A stretch of 42,614 nt of DNA from Candidatus Amphrikana amoebophyrae (GCA_030408475.1 JAUHQG010000015.1:1-42614), one strand, 5' to 3'. Counted from the stretch's first letter, positions 24,370-34,400 are shown. Notes: generated by a model not told the origin, from the letters alone. Numbers and translations are program-made.

Positions 24370-25380
24370 ATGTCAGGTTTAAATTCGGGTGGGGGCATCA
24401 ATTTTAACGGACCAATTCAATTATCGGGCTTAGCGTTAAGTAAAAAGTATATCTTAGAGACAATGGATAACTATGTCTCATTTATGTCGGATATGCTCTC
24501 TCTTTTAAAAGAAGATATAGGAGTGTATGCTACAGCTACTAATAACTCAGCAAAGTTTGAGTCTGAGACTCTTAAAAAACAAGCTCTTGGAGACTTAGTC
24601 GGTGGTATATCTTCTGGTTTATCAGGTGCTATTTCAATGGGTTTTGCGGCACATGGAGCAAGATCTGATAAAGTAGATCTTCAAGAGTCAGATAGTGCTA
24701 AATCAGAAATGGGAAATCATGATGAGGTTTTAGATGGCCTTAATCATGCAGAATCAGAAGCTTTAGAAGCGCCGCCAGGAGCTCCAGCTGGGGCCGGTGT
24801 AGGCCACGGGGGAGCAGCCCCTGATGATCATGTGGATGCTAATATCCGTAAACTTGAAAATGGTCATTCTAAAACTTTTAAAGCGTTTGGCAAAGATGGT
24901 GTAAATGCAAGTGGAGCTCATCCTGATGAAGTTAGCTATGACGATGCTAAAGCTTCTGTAAAAGAGTTAGTGAGAAGATCTCGCGATCCTGAATCAACTG
25001 ATGAGCAAAAAGCTACGGCTAAAAAACAGATAGAAAGGATTAAAGAGAGCTTTAAAGATAAGAGAAAAATAGCTCAAAATAATCATGATAGCGCAGAACG
25101 TAGGGTTAGTAATAATGTGAGTAAACGAAATCAACATACTCAGATGATAAATAGTTTTACTCAGGCTGCAGCTTCAGGAGCTAAGTATCAAATTGCCGCT
25201 GTAGGCGATGGTAGCCAAGCGGCTTCTAAAAGAAACGCTGTATTTGCTCAATCTAACCAGCAAATCAACCAACAAATATTGAGCTCAACTGAGGCTACGG
25301 CTCAAAAAGCGGCTCAACATGCTGAAGATTTGGTCCAATTAGAGCGCCAAATTCAGGCTAATAACATCACTCGAGGATAA
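24370..25380 (+). CDS. copD: Cassette 3: CopD/YopD-like minor translocator (SctB)
   Basis: A 336-aa protein; AAGG about 6 nt before the ATG. INFNGPIQLSGLALSKKYIL start, hydrophobic Gly/Ser segment at about 78-98, an Ala/Gly/Pro-rich patch near 135-155 (APPGAPAGAGVGHGGAAP), charged middle, and the common end NQQILSSTEATAQKAAQHA then EDLVQLERQIQANNITRG. It completes the third translocon set. The repeated Gly/Ala/Pro patch occurs at the same place in the other copies. Confidence 0.8.
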   Translation: MSGLNSGGGINFNGPIQLSGLALSKKYILETMDNYVSFMSDMLSLLKEDIGVYATATNNSAKFESETLKKQALGDLVGGISSGLSGAISMGFAAHGARSDKVDLQESDSAKSEMGNHDEVLDGLNHAESEALEAPPGAPAGAGVGHGGAAPDDHVDANIRKLENGHSKTFKAFGKDGVNASGAHPDEVSYDDAKASVKELVRRSRDPESTDEQKATAKKQIERIKESFKDKRKIAQNNHDSAERRVSNNVSKRNQHTQMINSFTQAAASGAKYQIAAVGDGSQAASKRNAVFAQSNQQINQQILSSTEATAQKAAQHAEDLVQLERQIQANNITRG

Positions 25381-25400
25381 AACTTCGTAAGTTATTAACT

Positions 25401-25433
25401 ATAAGCTAATTACGCATTGCGTAATTAGCTTAT
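25401..25433 (+). terminator. Terminator-like hairpin after cassette 3
   Basis: ATAAGCTAATTACGCA facing TGCGTAATTAGCTTAT, a perfect 16-bp inverted repeat with a very short centre, followed by a weak T-rich run. It is related to the terminators of cassettes 1 and 2. Confidence 0.7.
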
Positions 25434-25438
25434 TATTG

Positions 25439-25467
25439 TGTAAAATTAAAGCTTTATTTGTTATAAT
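25439..25467 (+). promoter_or_regulatory. Extended -10 promoter of the 691-aa gene
   Basis: TGTAAA, 17-bp spacer, TATAAT preceded by TGT. The -35 is weak but the TTTGTTATAATTA context matches the other island promoters. Confidence 0.55.
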
Positions 25468-25504
25468 TAGTATATGTAATAGACGGTATTAATAGGAATT
25501 AATA

Positions 25505-27580
25505 ATGGCATCAGCAGGAGCACCAGCAGGAGCAGGAGCAGCACTTAGAGTTTTGGCAAGGCAGGTGCCAGATCCAAGTACTACGAGCATGGTTCGTGGA
25601 GGTTTTTCACGTGCTGCTGAGCCCGCCGGTCTAACAGCAGATCCGAATGCGTTGCAGCAAAGGCTTTATAGTGGTGGAATGTCAGGCCGAGTTGTTCGAG
25701 CAGGTCCTCAAGGGAGTGCCTCTGATGCTGAAAACATACATGAATTATTTAAAGAAACTGTCCGTACTCTTTACGAAGATGATGGTTTTAGAGAGTATTG
25801 GGATCACGCATATACTTCTTCTGGTGGTATTGCTCCTAAAGTGTGGATAAAATACGGTACAGGAGAAATTACTCTAACTCATGGTGGTAATACAACCACT
25901 GTATATATTCACGAATTAGATTTTAAGATTAGAAAAGCATTTACAGAGATTGCGAGAGATGTTTCTAATGCAATGGGGGCTAGAGTTTCTTATACCCCTA
26001 AAACAAGATCAAGTGATAGCGTTAGAGAAAAGCTTGTTTCATTAGATGCTCCACAAGCTGCAGCCTTAGGAAGAGATTCTGTTCCAACTAAGTCGATTAG
26101 TCAAATGAAAATGGCGTTTGATACTGAATCAGCTAAATTGGGAACTAATAATAAGGCTCGAGAGATTATGACACGTCAGATGTCATATGGAATGACGATG
26201 ATACACGAATATCAAGCTTCATTTGATTTACTTATTGCCCGATATGATGGAGAGAGAAAAAGTAAGCAAAAAGATCTTGCAGCTGCAAAGGCTCAAAGTC
26301 CCCAAATTCCATTGCAGATAAACAAATTAAATAGAGAAATAAGAGAATTAGATCAAAAGCTGACCAAGCTTAAGGCTAAAAAAGCCGAAATTGATAACAT
26401 GGATGGATATGCCATAGTATCAGTGATGGCTCAAAGAGCGAAAATGATGGCAGATCCTTCTAATAGAACGGGTGATAGTTATTTTGGAGCGAGTGATTCA
26501 GCGATGAAGTCAGTTGTAGACAAGTTTCAAAAAGAAGTAGAAGAGGCTCATAAGTGTGTAAAAAAACGGACATTTAAATCATTCGGTCGAAAAGTAGCAG
26601 CAGGTGATGAAGCATTAGCGCCAGCCTATGCGAAGAAAGTAGCATCATTGATGTTAACAACGAATGAAGCGAGACGACTAGGGTTTAACCCGATAAGAAC
26701 ATTGGAACAAGAGTTAGTATTAAATCCAGCGAGTCTATGTGGTGAGAGCGGTAATATGAATGCAGCTGGTTTAACAATGCCAGCTGGTTTATTTAATGAT
26801 TTAGACGCAATAGATAGAGAGTATTTAAAATGTGCCCATACTAGAGCATCAAATGTGGCGCATGGGGTGCAGAAGAAGTTTACCCTAGCGGCAGGAAACC
26901 AATGTGATAGGCCAACATCAGAAGCGCACATATCAAAAGTCTTCTCAAAAGAACATGTCAAGAGCTTTATTTTTGCCCCTGGCTGTCCAATTTCTGAAAA
27001 TTCTGCAAGCAAGCATTTAGCTGATTATGAAAAAGCGAAGATAAGCGCTCCTGGTACAGAATATAAAGAAAATTTTATACGTCAACCTATAGGAGTTCGC
27101 GAAGCTAGATCAGATCATGAATTTTCTATTCAAGTTGGTGGTGTGTCTGTTGCGTTGCCACCATTAAGAGTGCCAGAAGTAGTGGCATCACCACCACCAA
27201 CTGGAGCAGCGGCTCATTTAGGTCCAAGACCAAGAGGAAGAGCTTTGCCTTCCCTCACACCAACCCCTCCAGCGGGAGCTGCTGCTGCTGCTGCTGTAGC
27301 AAGCACTTCTGCCACAGGCGATGACGATGGCAGGTTGCGAGCACGAAGCGTTTCAGTAGTAAGCCTTAGTTCATTAGATGACGAAGGTGGTAGCGGTGGT
27401 GGTGGAGCTGCTGGAGCAGCAGCAAGCACTCTTGCTACAGGCTATGATGATGGCAGTGGCAGTGGCAGTGGCAGTGGCAGTGGCAGTGGCGTGGGAGAAG
27501 ATGATGACCGAGGGTCAACAGTAGAGGAAATAGATATCAGGGGTGGACTAAGAGCAACTCTTGTTGAGGAAATGGATTAA
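25505..27580 (+). CDS. 691-aa orphan, candidate T3S effector
   Basis: Not recognised. N-terminus Ala/Gly/Ser-rich without a hydrophobic segment, as in many T3S substrates. Residues about 75-170 look globular (LFKETVRTLYEDDGFREYW). A coiled coil lies near 245-300 (LNREIRELDQKLTKLKAKKA). A Cys-containing globular part spans about 380-530. From about 555 it is low-complexity: Pro, then Ala/Gly/Asp/Ser with a Ser-Gly run encoded by six GGCAGT units (27452-27487). The C-terminal part is clearly GC-richer than the neighbours. It has its own promoter of the island type and ends 39 nt before the convergent clpX gene. A large T3S-exported host-acting protein is the best guess; no catalytic motif was found. 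Confidence 0.7.
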   Translation: MASAGAPAGAGAALRVLARQVPDPSTTSMVRGGFSRAAEPAGLTADPNALQQRLYSGGMSGRVVRAGPQGSASDAENIHELFKETVRTLYEDDGFREYWDHAYTSSGGIAPKVWIKYGTGEITLTHGGNTTTVYIHELDFKIRKAFTEIARDVSNAMGARVSYTPKTRSSDSVREKLVSLDAPQAAALGRDSVPTKSISQMKMAFDTESAKLGTNNKAREIMTRQMSYGMTMIHEYQASFDLLIARYDGERKSKQKDLAAAKAQSPQIPLQINKLNREIRELDQKLTKLKAKKAEIDNMDGYAIVSVMAQRAKMMADPSNRTGDSYFGASDSAMKSVVDKFQKEVEEAHKCVKKRTFKSFGRKVAAGDEALAPAYAKKVASLMLTTNEARRLGFNPIRTLEQELVLNPASLCGESGNMNAAGLTMPAGLFNDLDAIDREYLKCAHTRASNVAHGVQKKFTLAAGNQCDRPTSEAHISKVFSKEHVKSFIFAPGCPISENSASKHLADYEKAKISAPGTEYKENFIRQPIGVREARSDHEFSIQVGGVSVALPPLRVPEVVASPPPTGAAAHLGPRPRGRALPSLTPTPPAGAAAAAAVASTSATGDDDGRLRARSVSVVSLSSLDDEGGSGGGGAAGAAASTLATGYDDGSGSGSGSGSGSGVGEDDDRGSTVEEIDIRGGLRATLVEEMD
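27452..27487 (+). repeat. Hexanucleotide tandem repeat (GGCAGT)6 inside the 691-aa gene
   Basis: Six perfect GGCAGT copies followed by GGC. The unit is six bases, so copy-number change alters the Ser-Gly linker length without a frameshift. Confidence 0.9.
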
Positions 27581-27619
27581 ATCATTGATAATCAATAACT
27601 TAAAATTCGCTTTCTAGCT

Positions 27620-28840
27620 CTAGCGGATCACTTCTGGTTGTTTGTTCTCTTCTACACACGATGCATTTATCACAATCTCTTTGATCGTCGGATCTGATGG
27701 AATTTCATACATCAAGTCTATTAATAGATTCTCTACTATCATCCTTAACGCCCTCGCCCCTGTTCCCGCTACTTTCGCTTTTTTTGCAATGGCGTGATAC
27801 GCGTCATCTTTAAACGTGAGTTTTACATTGTCTTCTTCAAATAAATTGATGTATTGGCGGATAATCGCATTCTTTGGCTTTGTTAATATCTCAATTAAAT
27901 CTTCTTCTTCTAGCTCTTCACAGTTAGCTATAGAATTAAATCGTCCCACAAATTCTGGTATAAGCCCAAATGAAACCAAGTCTTCTGTTTGTACTTGAGA
28001 TAAGAGATAGTTTTGCTCCGTATGATCAAAAGTTCTCTTGTTCTCTGCATCAAAGCCAATCGATCCTTTGCCAAGCCGTTTAGCCACAATCTTTTCAAGG
28101 TGAACAAATGCTCCACCCACTATAAATAGTATATTCTCGGTGTTGACTTTGAGATACTCTTGGTTGGGATGCTTTCTCCCCCCTTTAGGTGGTACATTGG
28201 CGACAGTCCCTTCGACAATTTTAAGCAGCGCTTGCTGTACACCTTCTCCAGATACATCTCGGGTAATCGATACATTGGCTGTTGTTTTTCTCAACTTATC
28301 AATCTCATCAATGTAGATAATCCCTTGCTCGGCCCTTGTAATATCATAATCAGCATCTTGTACTAAGCGTAAAATGATATTTTCTACATCTTCACCTACA
28401 TAACCTGCTTCAGTTAAGGTGGTTGCGTCAACAATAGCGAAAGGAACATCGAGAATGTTAGCCAATGTTCTGGCCATCAATGTTTTTCCAGATCCGGTAG
28501 GTCCTAATAGTAAAACGTTAGATTTACTATATTCCATGTCATCGCTTTTGCTTTGAGCGCGAATTCTTTTATAGTGGTTATAAACCGCAACAGAAATGGT
28601 TTTTTTAGCTCTATCTTGACCAATGATGTATTCGCCTAGACGATCTTTGATTTCCATCGGCTTGAGAACTTTCATCTCGTGATGAACAGTCTTTTTATCG
28701 ATTATATCCATGCAAAGATGAACGCATTTATTACAAATATAAGCATTGGGGCCTGAAATCAGTTTTTCTACTGATTCTTCAGTGCGTCCACAAAATGAAC
28801 AAGATGCAATTTCTTTCGTTGGGGATGTATTTCGGCTCAT
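27620..28840 (-). CDS. clpX: ATP-dependent Clp protease ATP-binding subunit ClpX
   Basis: A 406-aa AAA+ unfoldase. Zinc-binding Cys at 14, 17, 36 and 39; Walker A GPTGSGKT (113-120); pore loop GYVG (146-149); Walker B IIYIDE (174-179); ClpP-docking IGF loop (261-263); sensor 2 GARALR near the end. It unfolds substrates and feeds them to ClpP in the cytosol. It lies 18 nt downstream of clpP and is presumably co-transcribed, as in Chlamydia (CT705-CT706). Length is typical. Confidence 0.97.
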   Translation of the reverse strand: MSRNTSPTKEIASCSFCGRTEESVEKLISGPNAYICNKCVHLCMDIIDKKTVHHEMKVLKPMEIKDRLGEYIIGQDRAKKTISVAVYNHYKRIRAQSKSDDMEYSKSNVLLLGPTGSGKTLMARTLANILDVPFAIVDATTLTEAGYVGEDVENIILRLVQDADYDITRAEQGIIYIDEIDKLRKTTANVSITRDVSGEGVQQALLKIVEGTVANVPPKGGRKHPNQEYLKVNTENILFIVGGAFVHLEKIVAKRLGKGSIGFDAENKRTFDHTEQNYLLSQVQTEDLVSFGLIPEFVGRFNSIANCEELEEEDLIEILTKPKNAIIRQYINLFEEDNVKLTFKDDAYHAIAKKAKVAGTGARALRMIVENLLIDLMYEIPSDPTIKEIVINASCVEENKQPEVIR

Positions 28841-28858
28841 AAATATCTACTTGTATCT

Positions 28859-29452
28859 CTACTTGGTTTTTTCCTGCGAGGTCATTACTTTGTCAATGAG
28901 ACCATACTTTACAGCTTCATCTGGACTCATGTAAAAATCACGTTCTGAATCTTTCACAATTTCTTCAATAGATTTATCGCAATGTTTAGCAATAATTTCT
29001 GCGGTCATTCTTTTAAGGAATAAAATCTCTTTGGCTTGCAGACGAATATCATCCGATGTGCCGCCAATACCACCACTTGGTTGGTGAATCATTATTCTAG
29101 AGTGAGGAAGGGCAAATCTTTTCCCTTTTGTTCCTGCACAAAGTAATAGTGATCCCATAGAAGCAGCCATTCCAATGCAATAGGTGTTAATATCGCAGCC
29201 TAAAAAGAGCATAGTGTCATAAATAGCGAGACCCGCAGAGATAATTCCACCCGGTGAATTGATATAAACATTGATATCTTTTTTAGGGTCATCTGCTTTT
29301 AAGAAGATAAGTTGCGCTATAACAGAATTAGCAACGGCATCATTAATTTCAGAGCCGATGAAAACGATACGATCTTTTAAGAGTCTTGAAAAAATATCGG
29401 TAGTTCTTTCGCCACGTCCAGTATCTTCCGTTACGTAAGGGGTGTAGTGCAT
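28859..29452 (-). CDS. clpP: ATP-dependent Clp protease proteolytic subunit ClpP (ClpP2-type position)
   Basis: A 197-aa serine protease. Catalytic triad: Ser98 in GMAASMGS, His123 in RIMIHQP, Asp172 in ERDFYMSP. The INSPGG motif (64-69) precedes the handle. Chlamydiae carry two clpP genes; this one is paired with clpX, as CT706 is, and corresponds to ClpP2. It works as a tetradecamer with ClpX in cytosolic proteolysis. On the minus strand a hairpin (GGAGGTGAGT / ACTTGCCTCC, about 29497-29523) separates it from tig. Confidence 0.97.
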   Translation of the reverse strand: MHYTPYVTEDTGRGERTTDIFSRLLKDRIVFIGSEINDAVANSVIAQLIFLKADDPKKDINVYINSPGGIISAGLAIYDTMLFLGCDINTYCIGMAASMGSLLLCAGTKGKRFALPHSRIMIHQPSGGIGGTSDDIRLQAKEILFLKRMTAEIIAKHCDKSIEEIVKDSERDFYMSPDEAVKYGLIDKVMTSQEKTK

Positions 29453-29573
29453 GTATATCCTCTCTTTAGAAATTTTCCCTACTATTAATGATTATAAAGG
29501 AGGCAAGTATAAGACTCACCTCCAGAATACAAGTTATATCGTTCTCGCTATCAAGACGTCAAGAAGATTCCTA

Positions 29574-31136
29574 CTATTTCAACTTTTCAGCTTCGATAAC
29601 GCAAAAATCTTGAGCTTTTTTCAGCAAGAGTTTTGACATAAGGTAAGCTTGCTCTTCTTCAGTCTTGGTATCGAAGTGCATCATGTCTCTATCTGTAAAC
29701 ATCGCTTCTAAAACAGAAGTTGGAGGAGCTTGTTCTTTTGGCTTAGCAATAGCGATATCGTGGCGTCTTACTAATTCTCTAGATAGGTAAAAAAGCTTAA
29801 TGGCGCGATCAGATTCGTCCATTATTTCTTTTTGGAACTCTTCTTGCTCAGCGCGAGATTTAGTGTCCCATTCTTTTTTAAACTTTTCATTTTTTAAAGA
29901 GTGGTTAAATCTGTGAGAAAATTCTTTTTCTTTTACAGATTTAGGGATATCAAATACAACTTTTTCTAGTAGAGCTTTAGAAACGCGTTCTCTTCTATCT
30001 TCATCGAAGTTTTCTTGAGCTTGTTTTTCGAGCATTTTTTTGAGTTGAGATCTCATTTCATCAACTGTAGCAACGCCCACCTTGGTGGCTAGTTCATCGT
30101 TGATTTCAGGAAGTTTCATCTCTTGAATTTCTACGAGAGTTACTTTCACTTTTTTAGGTTTAAACTGCTCTTTAATTTTGTCTGAGTCGTTGCTGTTGGC
30201 TCTAGAAGTAGCTTCTTTTGAGTCACCAGGCTTCATCCCTTTTACAAGTTCGAGCATCCACTCAGCCATGCCATCTTCTTTCACTTCAAATCTAGCTGAT
30301 TTAAAGACAGTAACAGGTGGGGTGGATTCGAGATCATCGATATCTAATAAGACAAAGTCTTTCTCTTTAGCAGCGCGATCTTTAACAACGTCGCTAGTAG
30401 CATAAAAAGAGCGAATTTGATCAATAGTTTCGTTAATTTTTTTATCATCTACTTTTTCAAGTTTAGTCCCTTTAAGGTCGATAATAGAGTAATCAATTTC
30501 AGGGATAGAAGGTTCGCTTTCGAATGTGAAACTCATGTCGACCCCTTTTTCTAGGTCTCGATTGAGTAAATCGTAGCTAATTTGAGAGTTGCCATTTAAA
30601 AGAGGGCAATGAGCTAGCATTTGAGATTCTCTGTAAGCGAGATCGGCAAGTTCTTTAAAGATTTGTTCGTCAACTGCTTGAGGGAATCGTTTTAAAAGCA
30701 TGCTTGTTGGAGCTTTGCCTTTTCTAAAGCCTGGTATGGTGACATCTTTGGCTAAAGATTTTAAAGCTTTTTGTCTTGCTTTTTCGATAAGAGGCTTTTT
30801 AGCGTGAACAGCCATTTCTATAGCGCATTGAGGATGCTTCGTGACAGTAAGAGAAATGTTGTCTGAAGTGAAAGTGTCAGTGTGAGATTTAGCTTCTTCT
30901 ACTTTTTTAGGAGCTGCTTTAGTCGCGACTTCTTTTTTAACAGTTTCCTTTTTAGGATCAGCTTTCTTAGGAGCAGACTCTTGAGCAGGAGTTTTTTTTG
31001 TAGCTGTTTCTTTTTTTGCTGCAGGCTTTTTAGCGGGAGCTTTTTTTGTAGCTGTTTCTTTTTTAGGAGCCGCCTTTTTGGCTACTGGTTTTTTAGCTTT
31101 AGTCTCATTTTCAGATTCTTTAGTACTCTTTGCCAT
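29574..31136 (-). CDS. tig: Trigger factor with Lys/Ala/Pro-rich N-terminal tail
   Basis: A 520-aa protein. Residues 1-84 are a repetitive tail of KKETATKK / APKK / PAKKPAAKK units resembling histone H1 or chlamydial Hc proteins. Trigger factor proper starts near residue 85; the ribosome-docking signature GFRKGKAP is at 136-143. A PPIase-like middle and the long C-terminal chaperone arms follow. It binds at the ribosome exit tunnel and shields nascent chains. Normal family length is about 430-450 aa, so the tail is an addition. The start is supported by AAGGA 7 nt upstream and a promoter at 31174-31202. The tail could add electrostatic contacts with rRNA or DNA, which is inference. Confidence 0.93.
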   Translation of the reverse strand: MAKSTKESENETKAKKPVAKKAAPKKETATKKAPAKKPAAKKETATKKTPAQESAPKKADPKKETVKKEVATKAAPKKVEEAKSHTDTFTSDNISLTVTKHPQCAIEMAVHAKKPLIEKARQKALKSLAKDVTIPGFRKGKAPTSMLLKRFPQAVDEQIFKELADLAYRESQMLAHCPLLNGNSQISYDLLNRDLEKGVDMSFTFESEPSIPEIDYSIIDLKGTKLEKVDDKKINETIDQIRSFYATSDVVKDRAAKEKDFVLLDIDDLESTPPVTVFKSARFEVKEDGMAEWMLELVKGMKPGDSKEATSRANSNDSDKIKEQFKPKKVKVTLVEIQEMKLPEINDELATKVGVATVDEMRSQLKKMLEKQAQENFDEDRRERVSKALLEKVVFDIPKSVKEKEFSHRFNHSLKNEKFKKEWDTKSRAEQEEFQKEIMDESDRAIKLFYLSRELVRRHDIAIAKPKEQAPPTSVLEAMFTDRDMMHFDTKTEEEQAYLMSKLLLKKAQDFCVIEAEKLK

Positions 31137-31173
31137 TACAATTCCTTATCCTTGCAAAAATTTAATTAAGATA

Positions 31174-31202
31174 AGTATAGGAGTTGAAAAGATAATAGAC
31201 AA
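31174..31202 (-). promoter_or_regulatory. Promoter of tig
   Basis: On the minus strand: TTGTCT, 17-bp spacer, TATACT, about 35 nt upstream of the tig ATG and just after the tRNA. Confidence 0.6.
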
Positions 31203-31209
31203 GAAAAAA

Positions 31210-31281
31210 AGCGGATGATGAGATTCGAACTCACGACCCTCACGTTGGCAACGTGATGCTCTACCACTGAGCTACATCCGC
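31210..31281 (-). tRNA. tRNA-Gly(GCC)
   Basis: It folds as a full cloverleaf: acceptor GCGGATG/CATCCGC, D-arm GCTC/GAGC, anticodon arm TCACG-TTGCCAA-CGTGA, variable GGGTC, T-arm GTGAG-TTCGAAT-CTCAT. The anticodon is GCC. The discriminator is T, CCA is not encoded, and a T-run follows directly as a likely terminator. Confidence 0.95.
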
Positions 31282-31294
31282 AAAGATGAGACCG

Positions 31295-31323
31295 ATTATA
31301 AAATTCAGATGTTTTGTTGTCAA
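31295..31323 (-). promoter_or_regulatory. Consensus promoter of tRNA-Gly
   Basis: On the minus strand: TTGACA, 17-bp spacer, TATAAT, a perfect sigma70/sigma66-type consensus about 14 nt upstream of the tRNA. Confidence 0.88.
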
Positions 31324-31423
31324 CTAAAGAAATAAAAACAATTTTTTCATTCTTTTTGCTTGCGGGCATCATCAAAAAAAGGTAAAAGCTAGGTGTTGTA
31401 ATTATTTTCAGTTTGGAAAAAAT

Positions 31424-34400
31424 ATGTTGAATTTGCGTAAGCTTAAACAAGACTTCTCTTCAAACGTGCTCAAAGAGGGTAAACAAATCTTTGAGGAAAA
31501 AAAAGTTGTCGCCGCTAAAATTTTGCACTTAGATAGCTCTGTATTAAGAGTGAATGCAAAAATAGAAGGGCAATACAATAATACGTATGAGAGTGAAATT
31601 GAGATTGATAGACTCGATAATGAGACGATCGATTCCGATTGTGATTGCCCCTACCATTATGATTGTCAACATTTAGCTGCGCTGCTCTATTTTTTAGATG
31701 CCAATTTAGATGCCATTTTAGTTGACTATTCAAAGGAAAATGACTTCGAAGGTGGCAAAAAAGAGATTGATGAAGACGAAAAAGAGAAAATTCTTGAAGT
31801 AGTAAAAGAGGCCGAAGTTAAAGAAGGTCAAAGGCGTGACAAGCAATATCAAAAAGAGCTTTTGCAAGAATATATTCACGCGTCTAAAGTTTTATCAAGG
31901 TCACCTTTTTTCTTACCAGCGAGACAAACCGCTGTAGATAAAGCAGAATTAGCTATGATTTTTTCCATGCCCAAAGATGGAAAAAAATCAATTATTGAGC
32001 TCCAGCTCGCTTTGAGGTTGCCTTTTAGATCAAAACCGCTGCATATTCCCAATACTCGTGAGTTTATCGATTCCCTTCGACACGCTGAGCCACTATATAT
32101 AGGGGGCAAGCGATATCTTTTTTCTCTAGATTCCTTTGATTCTGATTATAAAGTTTTATCCCGTATGCTCATTGACTATGCAAGATTTACTGATAAGAGC
32201 GCTTCGACAACGGGATCTGGATCTGAAAAATGGCAAAGGCTTGCTGCTGTTGAAGTGAAATCATTTGGTCACATATTGTCTTCAGCCTTTGAGATTGAGT
32301 ATAAAAAATTACAAAAACAACACGGTTCATTTCAAGATCAAAGCCAATTTGTATTGCCTTGTATATATTTTGAAAGTTTAGAAACGCCTCTTATGTTTTG
32401 CCATAAGCCTGCTAAATTCAAATTGGCTATAGAATATATTGACCCTCCTGTTTCAAAAATTTTATTAAATCCATCTCTTCAAATTGAAGACAAAGAAGTT
32501 ATTTTAGAAGACGTCACTTTCTTTGAGTCTGCCATGCCTGGCATGTTATTTGATCAGGTTTATTACCGATTTGATGATCATGTTACTCGCCTTCACTTGC
32601 TTCATATCCAAGAAATGCGTGAGGTGACTATTCCAGAGCCATTATTTGGCACTTTTGTGGAAAACTCCCTCCCGGTATTGCACCAATTTTGTAATGTTGA
32701 AAATGAAGTGATCACGGAAAAATTTGTAACGCTCCCTTTTGTTGATGATATGGCGGCAATTTGTGATTTGTCTTTCTTAGATGGTGAACTTGAAGCTGTA
32801 TTAAAGTTTCAATATGGTGATTCCCTTGTCCCTGCTTGCGTTGAGAAAATGACTCAAGACGATCTCAACTCATTTGTTACTGAAGAGGGGATTGTTGGGC
32901 GCAATTTAGTTGAAGAGCAACAATTAGTAGACGAAGTATTTCAAGACTTTATCTTCAATGAAGCTCAGGGCCATTTTGTGGCTAAAAGTGAAAAGAAAAT
33001 CATCGAGTTTATGACCGATATTATCCCAAGATATAAAGATCGAATTACTTTTAACTGTCCTCAAAACTTACTTGATCAGTTTATTTATGATGAAACTAGC
33101 TTTACTATTTCTCTTTCACATTCTGGCAAGATGGATAGTTACGATTTAGACTTGAAAGTGGATGGAAAACTGAATGGAATTAGGATGGACCGCATTTGGG
33201 AATGCGTTCTTTCTAAGAGAGCCTTTTTAGAGCTCGATGTTTCTGGCGCAAAGGCAAAATCTAAGAGTATGAAGTCAAAGTTGCCTAAAATATTGGTGCT
33301 TGATTTAGAAAAAGTGAGCAAAGTGGTGCAGCTTTTTGATGAACTTAGAATTGATAAGTTGGCGGATCATAAATTGGAGTGTCCTCTATGGACATTGGCC
33401 AACATCGATGCTTCAAACTTTAAGGATTTGCCTGTCGAGTTCACCATGAGCGATCCTCTAAAAGAGATTCGTCGACAAATGCTGGGGGAAAAGCCTTTTG
33501 ATTTCTCTCCTGTCCCTAAAGTGATCAATGCAAAGCTTCGTACCTATCAAGAAGAAGGTGTTCAGTGGCTTGAAAGATTGCGCTTGATGTACCTATCTGG
33601 AGTTTTAGCTGATGATATGGGACTTGGAAAGACTTTACAAGCGATTGTAGCGGTGACTCAGACTCAAAAAAAGGGGGATACTTCTTTAGTCGTTTGTCCT
33701 ACTTCATTGCTATATAACTGGTATGAAGAGATTCACAAATTTAATCCGAATCTTAAAGTTTTAGTGATTGATGGTGTACCAAATCAGAGAAAAAAAATGA
33801 TTCAGACGGTTTCTAAATACGATGTCGTCGTTACTTCATATAGCTTACTTCAAAAAGATATTGAAATGTATCAGCCTACTGTCTTTAAGTACTCTATATT
33901 GGATGAAGCTCAACACATTAAAAACCGTGGCACTCGCAATGCTAAATCTGTAAAAATGGTCAATGCGGTACATAGGCTTATCTTATCTGGTACTCCTATT
34001 GAAAACTCTTTGGAAGAGCTCTGGTCGCTATTTGATTATTTGATGCCAGGATTTTTGAGTTCCTATGATCGATTTATTGAAAAATATATCCGTGTCCCCA
34101 AAGAAGAGTTGCAAGACAACCTAAACTATCTAAAAAAGAAAGTGGCCCCTTTTATCATGCGCCGTATGAAAGAAGATGTACTTGATGATCTCCCTCCTGT
34201 ATCGGAAATTCCTTATCGTTGCCATTTAACAGAATTCCAGCAAGAGCTTTACAAGTCTTACGCAGCATCAGCAAGGGATGAGCTTACAAAACTCGTTGAG
34301 CGAGATGGATTTGACAAAGTTCAAATTCATGTTTTAGCAACCCTTACCCGTTTGAAGCAAATTTGTTGTCATCCCGCTATATTTGCAAAAGAGAGTGTAG

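Noticed and set aside
26626..27012. 128-codon minus-strand frame inside the 691-aa gene
   Set aside because: Antisense shadow; no promoter or ribosome site, and the plus frame is continuous and has an island promoter.
27452..27487. Tandem repeat considered as a CRISPR or VNTR locus outside genes
   Set aside because: Six-base units without spacers, in frame within a coding region; no CRISPR array or cas gene is seen anywhere in the window.
31166..31450. 94-codon minus-strand frame across the tRNA
   Set aside because: It runs through a complete tRNA-Gly with a consensus promoter, so it is not a protein gene.
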